Shown in pieces: positions 1-5,301 of a stretch of 6,451 bases of DNA (positions are counted from its first letter, which is position 1; each line of letters starts with the position of its first letter). This DNA comes from Oscillospiraceae bacterium (GTDB taxonomy: Bacteria; Bacillota; Clostridia; Oscillospirales; Acutalibacteraceae), in the NCBI GenBank assembly GCA_019417045.1, contig DXWE01000014.1, positions 6,999-13,449 on the forward strand, given 5' to 3'. The translations under genes were made by a program, and so were the position numbers. The notes under the pieces were generated by a model that saw only the letters and a list, made by a program, of their open reading frames with translations, did no database searches and was not told where the DNA came from.

Positions 1-2
1 AT

Positions 3-1427
3 TACACCGAGGACAGCGTCCAGGGCCTGCCGGCGGCGCTGGCGGCGGCCAAAGCGGTGAAGAGCCGCAGCAAGGCCACCCAGGAGGAAGTGGACGCGGC
101 GGCTGCGGCGCTGCAAAAGGTTCTGGACGAACTGGAGTACCTGCCCGCGGACAAGACCGAACTGAACGCGGCGGTGGCGCAGGCCGAGGCGCTTGAGGAG
201 TTCGACCATCAGCCGTTGACCTGGCAGGTGCTGGAGGCGGCGCTGGCGGACGCGAAGGCGGTGCAGGCGGACGAAAACGCGAAGAGAGGCGCGATCCTGG
301 ACGCGACCGAGGCGCTAAACGAGGCGCTCGGCGGGCTGGTCCGGTTCGACGAGGTCAAGCCCACCCGCTATGAGGCGGAGCAGGCGGCGCTCGGCACGGG
401 CGTGACGCAGAAATCCGACACCTTCTTCTCCAACCAGGGAGCGGTGGAAGGCCTGATCCCGATCGCGAGCATCGGCTCCGCGGCGGACATTGCAGCCGAC
501 TGGTCCAACCTGCGGTATGTGACATTCACCGTGGACGCGCCGGCGGCGGGCGAGTACCGGCTGGACATCATCTATTGCACCAACACCGGCGGCGATATCT
601 ATATCCGCGTGGGCGACGGGGAGAGCGTGCCTGTCAAGCTGGAGGCGGGTATGCTGTGGAACTCGATGGTCACCAACTCCCAGACGATCACCCTGCAAAA
701 GGGGCAGAACACGGTCCGGGTCAGCGGCCCCACGGCGGTCGGGAACTCGGGCGACTGGGTGAATCTCGACTGCATCGACATCACGCTCGTGACCGCCACC
801 GGCGAGCCGGACAAGGCGGCGCTGAAAGCGGCGATCGATCAGGCCGAGGCGCTGAAAGAGGCGGATTATACGGCGGCCTCCTGGGAGAACCTGACGCTGA
901 CGCTGACGGCGGCCAAAAGAGGATATGACAATCCGGACGCCACCGTGATGCAGGTGGAGGGGCTGCGGCAGGCGGTACTCTCTGCGATCGAGGCGCTGGA
1001 GAACAAGCCGGTGGAGGCGGACAAGGCCGATTTGAAAGCGGCGATCGCCAAGGCCCAGGCGCTGGACGAATCGAAGTATACAGAGGACAGCTGGGCCGAT
1101 TTGACGCTGGCGCTGTCGGAGGCCCTGTCGATCGACGCGACGGCGGGCGTCAGCCAGGAGGATGTGGACGAGGCGGCCGACGCGCTGAATCAGGCGATCG
1201 ACGCCCTTCAGGAGAAAGGCCAGCCGCAGCAGAGCGGCGACGTAAACGGCGACGGGAAGGTCAACAGCAGCGACGCACGGCTGGTGCTGCAATACACGGT
1301 CGAGCTGATACAGCTGACCGAGGAGCAGCTGGCGCGGGCCAATATGAATGGCGACACTCTGGTCAACAGCAGTGACGCGCGGATGATCCTGCAGGCAGCG
1401 GTGGGAATGACCGGAGAGTCCGCATAA
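3..1427 (+). CDS. Dockerin-containing multi-domain secreted protein (FIVAR repeats, CBM-like module), 5' partial
   Basis: The frame is open from the left edge (474 visible residues), so the true start and any signal peptide lie upstream; the GTG at 57 is an internal Val codon. Visible order: end of a FIVAR-type helical repeat (residues 1-48), a second (49-113), a beta-rich module (114-263), two more FIVAR-type repeats (269-336, 337-405), a short Gln-rich linker and a C-terminal type I dockerin (412-474). Three of the four repeats carry the YT..SW..L..AL-like signature in recognisable form. The middle module opens with YEAE (123-126) and ends near WVNLDCIDI (252-260), a CBM6/CBM35-like pattern. 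The dockerin has two calcium loops, at 413-424 (DVNGDGKVNSSD) and 447-458 (NMNGDTLVNSSD). By family knowledge, dockerins bind cohesins on scaffoldins or the cell surface and CBM6/35 modules bind glycans. Any catalytic domain would be upstream, so the enzyme activity is unknown. The protein is Ala-rich and acidic. Confidence 0.9.
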   Translation, partial: YTEDSVQGLPAALAAAKAVKSRSKATQEEVDAAAAALQKVLDELEYLPADKTELNAAVAQAEALEEFDHQPLTWQVLEAALADAKAVQADENAKRGAILDATEALNEALGGLVRFDEVKPTRYEAEQAALGTGVTQKSDTFFSNQGAVEGLIPIASIGSAADIAADWSNLRYVTFTVDAPAAGEYRLDIIYCTNTGGDIYIRVGDGESVPVKLEAGMLWNSMVTNSQTITLQKGQNTVRVSGPTAVGNSGDWVNLDCIDITLVTATGEPDKAALKAAIDQAEALKEADYTAASWENLTLTLTAAKRGYDNPDATVMQVEGLRQAVLSAIEALENKPVEADKADLKAAIAKAQALDESKYTEDSWADLTLALSEALSIDATAGVSQEDVDEAADALNQAIDALQEKGQPQQSGDVNGDGKVNSSDARLVLQYTVELIQLTEEQLARANMNGDTLVNSSDARMILQAAVGMTGESA

Positions 1428-1447
1428 GCGCCGGCGAATCGGCGACC

Positions 1448-1511
1448 TGCGGCCGTCCGGCGGTCGGATGACCGGATCCCAAGGCGGCGCCGGCCGGCGG
1501 CCGGACCCGCA
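1448..1511. repeat. Imperfect GC-rich inverted repeat downstream of the dockerin gene
   Basis: Bases 1448-1461 pair with 1500-1511: TGCGG with CCGCA and GTCCGGC with GCCGGAC, with a 2-nt CC bulge on the 5' side. Inside lies a small GGTC-GGAT-GACC stem-loop (1462-1473) and another GC-rich segment. No T-tract follows, so it is not a classical terminator. In the transcript it would form a branched structure in the 3' UTR. In GC-rich DNA such pairing can arise by chance, so the biological role is uncertain. Confidence 0.4.
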
Positions 1512-1531
1512 CTTGGAACCGGCCGGGATGC

Positions 1532-1608
1532 GAAAGACACATCACGGGAAAGATACATCACGGCGGGAGGCCGTTAACGGGAATCACAGCGGGGGGCCGT
1601 AAACGGGC
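1532..1608. repeat. Nested short tandem repeats (16-bp unit, then 26-bp unit)
   Basis: GAAAGACACATCACGG at 1532-1547 is followed immediately by GAAAGATACATCACGG at 1548-1563, matching at 15 of 16 bases. A second, overlapping tandem pair of period 26 follows: 1557-1581 against 1583-1607, matching at 22 of 25 bases, each unit ending in GGCCGTWAACGGG. The shared ATCACGG or ATCACAG core occurs at 1541, 1557 and 1583. The first 26-bp unit contains the perfect palindrome CCGTTAACGG (1571-1580). The function is unknown; local duplication by slippage is the simplest explanation. Confidence 0.65.
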
Positions 1609-1618
1609 CTCTCGCAGG

Positions 1619-1654
1619 GCGGCGGGCGCATCCTTGCGCCCGCCGCTTCTTTTT
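1619..1654 (+). terminator. Strong intrinsic terminator after the dockerin gene
   Basis: A perfect 12-bp stem (1619-1630 with 1635-1646, GC-rich) closes a TCCT tetraloop and is followed at once by TTCTTTTT (1647-1654). This is a textbook Rho-independent terminator for + strand transcripts. It lies about 190 bases after the dockerin stop codon and separates that gene from the ABC operon promoter. Confidence 0.93.
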
Positions 1655-1713
1655 CCCTGTTTTTCGCCTGTTTTGCCGGCTTTTGCCGCTGCTTTTCCCT
1701 TGCTTTTTAAAAA
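1650..1713. promoter_or_regulatory. Helically phased T-tracts, predicted intrinsic DNA bend upstream of promoter
   Basis: Runs of four to five T occur at 1650-1654, 1660-1664, 1671-1674, 1681-1684, 1693-1696 and 1704-1708, the last followed by A5 at 1709-1713. Centre-to-centre spacings are about 10, 10.5, 10, 12 and 11.5 bases, close to one helical turn. Phased A/T-tracts are known to curve DNA and, upstream of a promoter, can raise transcription or bind nucleoid proteins. The first run is also the U-tract of the terminator and the last overlaps the -35 region, so curvature is an inference from spacing only. Confidence 0.5.
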
Positions 1714-1728
1714 TCCGTCTGGTATACT
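1700..1728 (+). promoter_or_regulatory. Sigma-A promoter of the ABC exporter operon
   Basis: A -35 element TTGCTT (1700-1705) and a -10 element TATACT (1723-1728) are separated by exactly 17 bases. TG at 1720-1721 gives an extended -10 (TGG-TATACT). The start site should fall near 1734-1736, leaving a leader of about 60 bases. In that leader GGATCT (1735-1740) could pair with AGATCC (1771-1776) around a small GGAC/GTCC hairpin (1744-1755). This is weak and not a recognised riboswitch. The strong AAGGAGG site at 1782-1788 remains unpaired in this fold. Confidence 0.8.
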
Positions 1729-1795
1729 GTGCCAGGATCTGAGGGACCCGTGTCCAGCAGAGCGGGCGGGAGATCCGGAGTAAGGAGGAATAGGG

Positions 1796-2509
1796 ATGCT
1801 GAAGATTTCTCATCTGACCAAGACCTACGGCGGGAAAAAGGCAGTGGACGATCTGTCCCTCGAGATCCCGGCAGGGGAGATCGTCGGGTTTATCGGCCAC
1901 AACGGCGCCGGAAAGACGACGACCATCAAGGCCTGTTGCGGGATTTTGCAATTTGACAGCGGCGAGATTCTGATCGACGGGATCTCGGTGAAGGAGCAGC
2001 CGCTTCTGTGCAAGCAGAAGCTGGCCTATATCCCCGACAACCCGGATCTGTATGAGTTCCTGTCGGGGATCCGGTACCTGAATTTTATCGCGGACATCTA
2101 CCGCGTGCCGCAGGCCGACCGCGAGCGGGACATCCGCCACTATGCCGACCTGTTCGAACTCACCGGCGACCTGGCGCAGCCGGTGAGCGCCTATTCCCAC
2201 GGGATGAAGCAGAAACTCGCGATCATCGCGGCGCTGATCCACCATCCGAAGCTGATGATTCTGGATGAGCCATTCGTGGGGCTCGATCCGAAAGCGGCGC
2301 ATATTGTCAAGCAGCTGATGCGGGAGCTGTGCGATCAGGGCGGGGCGATCTTCTTCTCCACCCACGTGCTGGAGGTGGCGGAAAAGCTGTGCGATGAGAT
2401 CGCGATCATCAAGGACGGCAGGCTGATCGTGTCCGGCCCGACCGAACAGGTCACCGGGGACGAATCGCTCGAGACCGTGTTTTTGGAACTGGAGGACGAC
2501 CATGTTTAA
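1796..2509 (+). CDS. ABC transporter ATP-binding protein (ABC-2-type exporter ATPase)
   Basis: A 237-residue cytoplasmic nucleotide-binding subunit of normal length for the family, expected to power the membrane subunit encoded next. Visible motifs: Walker A GHNGAGKTT (34-42), Q-loop region AYIPDNPDLYEFLSG (77-91) with Asp where Gln is usual, signature YSHGMKQK (133-140, a variant of LSGGQ), Walker B with catalytic Glu LMILDEP (153-159), D-loop GLDP (162-165) and switch His in STH (His190). The ATG is set by AAGGAGG at 1782-1788, seven bases upstream. The HGMKQK-type signature is common in ATPases of ABC-2-like exporters such as those for bacteriocin immunity, lipids or unknown substrates. 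The substrate cannot be read from the sequence. The gene overlaps its partner by 8 bp, indicating translational coupling. Confidence 0.95.
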   Translation: MLKISHLTKTYGGKKAVDDLSLEIPAGEIVGFIGHNGAGKTTTIKACCGILQFDSGEILIDGISVKEQPLLCKQKLAYIPDNPDLYEFLSGIRYLNFIADIYRVPQADRERDIRHYADLFELTGDLAQPVSAYSHGMKQKLAIIAALIHHPKLMILDEPFVGLDPKAAHIVKQLMRELCDQGGAIFFSTHVLEVAEKLCDEIAIIKDGRLIVSGPTEQVTGDESLETVFLELEDDHV

Positions 2510-4100
2510 ATCGCTGCTGGTCACCCGGTTCCAGATGCTGTTTTCGGCCATGTTCCGCGGGTCGAAGACGAAAAAGCAGCGGGGGATTGGGTTTCGGATC
2601 CTGGTGGGCTTTCTGGTACTCTATATTCTGTTCGCGCTCGGCGGGCTGTTTTTCACGTTGTTCTATTCCCTGAGCGGGCCGCTGTGCGACGCGGGGTTGT
2701 CGTGGCTGTATTTCTCCCTGATGGGGATCGTGGTGGCAGCGCTGTGCTTTGTGGGCAGCGTGTTTGCGGCGCAGACACAGCTGTTTGAGGCGCGGGACAA
2801 CGAGCTGCTGCTCTCCATGCCCATCCCGCCGCGGATGATCCTGCTGTCCCGTATGCTGATGCTGTTGTTGCTCAACTACCTGTTTGAGGCGCTGGTCGCG
2901 ATCCCGGCCGGGATCGCCTATGCGCTCACGCAGCCGTTTTCGGCGGCCGGGCTAATCTGTTTTGTGGCGGTGGCCCTGCTGCTGCCACTGCTGGTGCTCG
3001 CCATCACCTGTCTGTTCGGCTGGCTGGTGGCGCTCATCAGCAGCCGGTTGCCCTATAAGAATTTTATTACGATCGTGTTGTTTTTGCTGTTCTTCGTCGC
3101 CTATTTTATGGTGATGACCAATCTGCAGACATATATCGGCCGTCTGGTGGAAAACGGGGCGGCGATCGCGGAGGCCATCCGCAGGGCGGTGTTCCCGGCG
3201 TACCACCTCGGGGTGGCGATCGCCGACGGGAACCCGATCAGCCTGCTGTTGTTCGCGCTGTGCGCCGTGCTGCCGTTCCTGCTGGTGTATGCGCTGCTAT
3301 CGGCCAACTTTATCCGGCTGGTCACCACCCGCCGCGGCGCGCGCAAGATGAAATACCGGGAAAAGGCGCTGAAGGTGAGTGGTGTGCGCATGGCGCTGAT
3401 TCAAAAGGAGTGCCGCCACTTTTTTGCCAGCCCGATGTATATGCTCAACGGTGCGACGGGGCTGATCCTGATGGTGGTGCTGGTGGTGCTGTGCATTGTG
3501 AACCGGGAGGCTCTCGACAGCCTGGCCGCACAGCTGCCGTTTTTAAAAGGGCAGCTGCCCCTGCTTGCCTGTGCGGGGCTGTGTGCGTGCGCGTCGATAA
3601 ATATCATCTCCGCGCCGTCCATCTCGCTGGAGGGAAAAAATTTGTGGATCGTCCGCTCGCTGCCGATCGATTCGGGCGAGATCCTGCTCTCCAAGGCGGA
3701 TGCGCACCTGCTGATTTGCCTGCCGGTCACGCTGGTGTGTGCGGTGGTGTGCGGAATCTTCTTCTCCGCGTCGGTGCTGCAGTGGATCCTGCTGCTGGTG
3801 CTGCCGGTGATTGTCACCGCGTTTTTTGCGCTGTTTGGGGTGACGGTCAACCTGCATTTCCCGAAGTTCGACTGGGTCAGCGAGACTGTCGCGGTCAAAC
3901 AGAGCGCGAGCACGATGATCAGCCTGTTTGGGGCGATGGCGATTATTATCGCGCCGATCGTGCTGTATGGAATGGTATTCTCCGCATGGCTGGATGTGGA
4001 TCTCTATCTGTTCCTGTGCGGCGCGCTGTTTCTCATACTGGCGCTGGTGCTGCGCGGCTACTTGAAAACCGGCGGCCAAAAGGTGCTCGAACGGCTGTAA
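2502..4100 (+). CDS. ABC transporter membrane subunit (large ABC-2-like permease, ABC_tran_2-type)
   Basis: A 532-residue integral membrane protein with about 12 hydrophobic segments by eye, near residues 33-57, 68-90, 119-140, 150-180 (perhaps two), 187-206, 246-267, 318-333, 352-370, 403-421, 426-447, 472-498 and 500-519. Conserved-looking loops are EARDNELLLSMPI (96-108), SLEGKNLWIVRSLPI (375-389) and PKFDWVSETVAVKQS (454-468). These resemble the family of putative ABC permeases called ABC_tran_2 (PF16949), assigned from memory. A basic stretch at 276-290 is probably cytoplasmic. The ATG lies inside the end of the ATPase gene (shared ATGTTTAA), with GGAGG at 2491-2495 six bases upstream. 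It forms one exporter with the preceding ATPase; the substrate is unknown. No solute-binding protein is encoded nearby, which fits export rather than import. Confidence 0.9.
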   Translation: MFKSLLVTRFQMLFSAMFRGSKTKKQRGIGFRILVGFLVLYILFALGGLFFTLFYSLSGPLCDAGLSWLYFSLMGIVVAALCFVGSVFAAQTQLFEARDNELLLSMPIPPRMILLSRMLMLLLLNYLFEALVAIPAGIAYALTQPFSAAGLICFVAVALLLPLLVLAITCLFGWLVALISSRLPYKNFITIVLFLLFFVAYFMVMTNLQTYIGRLVENGAAIAEAIRRAVFPAYHLGVAIADGNPISLLLFALCAVLPFLLVYALLSANFIRLVTTRRGARKMKYREKALKVSGVRMALIQKECRHFFASPMYMLNGATGLILMVVLVVLCIVNREALDSLAAQLPFLKGQLPLLACAGLCACASINIISAPSISLEGKNLWIVRSLPIDSGEILLSKADAHLLICLPVTLVCAVVCGIFFSASVLQWILLLVLPVIVTAFFALFGVTVNLHFPKFDWVSETVAVKQSASTMISLFGAMAIIIAPIVLYGMVFSAWLDVDLYLFLCGALFLILALVLRGYLKTGGQKVLERL

Positions 4101-4112
4101 CCAGTGTATACC

Positions 4113-4147
4113 ACAGGGGGCGGACCCGCGGGTCCGCCCCCTGTTTT
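4113..4147 (+). terminator. Intrinsic terminator after the ABC operon
   Basis: A perfect 14-bp stem (4113-4126 with 4131-4144) around a CGCG loop begins 12 bases after the permease stop codon. It is followed by only a short run of T (4144-4147) before G. The very stable hairpin supports termination, but the short U-tract, which can also pair in an overlapping palindrome, may allow some read-through into the next operon. Confidence 0.8.
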
Positions 4148-4155
4148 GAAAACAG
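4141..4155. repeat. 15-bp palindrome CTGTTTT-g-AAAACAG upstream of promoter
   Basis: CTGTTTT (4141-4147) and AAAACAG (4149-4155) are perfect inverted arms around a single central G. The left arm overlaps the 3' arm and T-run of the preceding terminator, and the right arm ends three bases before the -35 element at 4159. The size, symmetry and position fit a dimeric regulator's operator, but chance overlap with the terminator tail is possible and no regulator is encoded in the window. Confidence 0.45.
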
Positions 4156-4158
4156 CCA

Positions 4159-4187
4159 TTGCATTTGGCGGGCGCTGCCGGTATAAT
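4159..4187 (+). promoter_or_regulatory. Sigma-A promoter of the metallopeptidase-GNAT-kinase operon
   Basis: A consensus -10 TATAAT (4182-4187) lies 17 bases after TTGCAT (4159-4164), a partial match to the -35 consensus. The predicted start site is about 4193-4196. That is only some 6-9 bases before the GTG start at 4202 and at the 3' end of its Shine-Dalgarno-like sequence, so a transcript from here would be nearly leaderless. This conflict is discussed in the findings. Confidence 0.75.
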
Positions 4188-4201
4188 AGAGGAGAAATCA
4201 G

Positions 4202-4789
4202 GTGAGGCGGATGGAGGAGTATACCCTGGTGCGTGCCCGGCGGAAAACGCTGTCGCTACAGGTGACCAGAGAGCTAAAAGTGGTGGTGCGCGCGCCGCGA
4301 TGGGTGTCGAAACGGGAGATCGAGGCGTTTGTGGAGGGCCGTGCGGACTGGATCCGGCAGCACAGGGAGAGGCAGGCACAGCGCAACGCCGCCGATACGG
4401 TGAGCCCTAAGGAGGAGGCCGCGCTGCTTTCGCTCGCAAAAGAGCTGCTGCCCCGCAGGACCGAGATGTTCGGCAACCGGCTCGGGCTGACGGCCTCTTC
4501 CGTGCGGATCACGGGTGCACGCACGCGGTTCGGGAGCTGCAACGGCCCCGCCCGGCTGTGCTTTTCCTGGAGGCTGCTGCGCTATCCTCTCGCGGCGATC
4601 GACTATGTGGTGGTGCACGAGCTGTGCCATATCCCGCACAAAAACCACGGCGCCGCGTTTTATCGGGAGATCGAGAAGATCCTGCCCGACTACCGGGAGC
4701 GGGAGCAGCTGCTGCGGCAGCTGCCGCTGCCCGCGGGAGAGGCAATAGAGGCGGCACAGGAGCTGCTGCAAAAGGAGGAGACGGTATGA
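4202..4789 (+). CDS. YgjP-like (DUF45) zinc metallopeptidase-domain protein
   Basis: A 195-residue protein, probably cytoplasmic, with no signal peptide or membrane segment. It shows the YgjP/DUF45 (PF01863) pattern: RFGSC (109-113), FSWRLLRYPLAAIDYVVVHE leading into HELCHIPHKNHG (139-150). His139, His143 and probably His149 would bind zinc, with Glu140 as catalytic base, as in SprT/WSS1-like zincins. The N-terminal 60 residues are basic and contain the RARRKTLSLQV strand seen in the family. The natural substrate of the family is not well established. The chosen GTG start has AGAGGAG (4188-4194) seven bases upstream; an ATG at 4211 would shorten it by three residues and lacks a properly spaced site. 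It is the first gene of a three-gene operon, and its TGA overlaps the ATG of the next gene by 4 bp. Confidence 0.9.
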   Translation: MRRMEEYTLVRARRKTLSLQVTRELKVVVRAPRWVSKREIEAFVEGRADWIRQHRERQAQRNAADTVSPKEEAALLSLAKELLPRRTEMFGNRLGLTASSVRITGARTRFGSCNGPARLCFSWRLLRYPLAAIDYVVVHELCHIPHKNHGAAFYREIEKILPDYREREQLLRQLPLPAGEAIEAAQELLQKEETV

Positions 4790-5301
4790 CGGTTACGCTG
4801 GAACCATGGAGGCGGGAGTTTGCCCCCTCGATTGCGCGATATGCCGACAACCCACGGGTGGCGGACAATCTGCGGGACATCTTCCCCTGCCCGTATGCGC
4901 TCTCCGACGCGGAAGCATATATCGAGGAGTGCCTTCATACAGACGACAGCCGCGAGCTGCGCTATGCGATCGTGGTGGACGGGGAGGCCGCGGGCAGTAT
5001 CACGGTGACGCCGCAGGCGGACGTGTACCGCCGCAGTGCGGAGCTCGGGTACTGGCTCGGGGAGCCGTTCTGGGGGCGCGGGATCATGACGCGTGCGGTG
5101 CGGCAGGCATGTGAAGAGGCGTTCGGCCGCTACGACATTGTGCGGATCTATGCCGAGCCGTACGCGTACAACCGGGGTTCCCGCCGGGTGCTCGAAAAGG
5201 CGGGGTTCACGCTCGAAGGGGTGCTGCGGCAGAGTGTGACCAAAAACGGACAACTCTATGATTCCTGTATATACGCGCGGCTGCGCGGGGAGGGGACATG
5301 A
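4786..5301 (+). CDS. GNAT family N-acetyltransferase, RimJ/RimL-like (Acetyltransf_3)
   Basis: A 171-residue single-domain acetyltransferase, a usual length for the family, expected to transfer acetyl from acetyl-CoA to a protein N-terminus or small-molecule amine. The acetyl-CoA site is visible as ELGYWLGEPFWGRGIMTRAV (86-105), containing the W-GRGI-T pyrophosphate-binding loop. It is followed by RIYAEPYAYNRGSRRVLEKAGF (120-141) with the N-x-x-S-x-x-x-L-E-K-x-G-F signature, and a final strand YDSCIYARL (158-166). The ATG is fixed by an ATGA overlap with the metallopeptidase stop and by AAGGAGG at 4772-4778, seven bases upstream; the frame is open further 5' but that part is the shadow of the upstream gene. 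Sequence alone does not separate ribosomal-protein acetylation from antibiotic or metabolite acetylation. Confidence 0.93.
   Translation: MTVTLEPWRREFAPSIARYADNPRVADNLRDIFPCPYALSDAEAYIEECLHTDDSRELRYAIVVDGEAAGSITVTPQADVYRRSAELGYWLGEPFWGRGIMTRAVRQACEEAFGRYDIVRIYAEPYAYNRGSRRVLEKAGFTLEGVLRQSVTKNGQLYDSCIYARLRGEGT

Noticed and set aside
57..59. GTG at 57 as start of the dockerin gene
   Set aside because: The same frame is open to the window edge and encodes the missing part of a FIVAR repeat (YTEDS...), so 57 is an internal Val codon.
315..1292. 325-codon frame on the - strand within the dockerin gene
   Set aside because: Antisense shadow: Arg/Leu/His-rich translation with no motif, opposite a frame with CBM, FIVAR and dockerin features.
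1729..1795. Riboswitch or attenuator in the ABC operon leader
   Set aside because: Only a 6-bp outer pairing and a 4-bp hairpin are seen in about 60 bases, with no recognised riboswitch core and no terminator before the ATG.
1574..2551. 325-codon frame on the - strand
   Set aside because: It covers the terminator, promoter and ABC ATPase gene in antisense; its product has no domain signature, whereas the + strand ATPase motifs are complete.
3260..4186. 308-codon + frame overlapping the permease gene
   Set aside because: Out-of-frame reading of the permease with Gly/Ala/Arg-rich content; it runs through the terminator hairpin and has no domain.
4558..4785. 5' extension of the GNAT gene to ATG-less upstream positions
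   Set aside because: The upstream part translates to Ala/Gly/Arg-rich shadow sequence of the metallopeptidase; the GNAT fold begins at the ATG at 4786 with a well-placed AAGGAGG.
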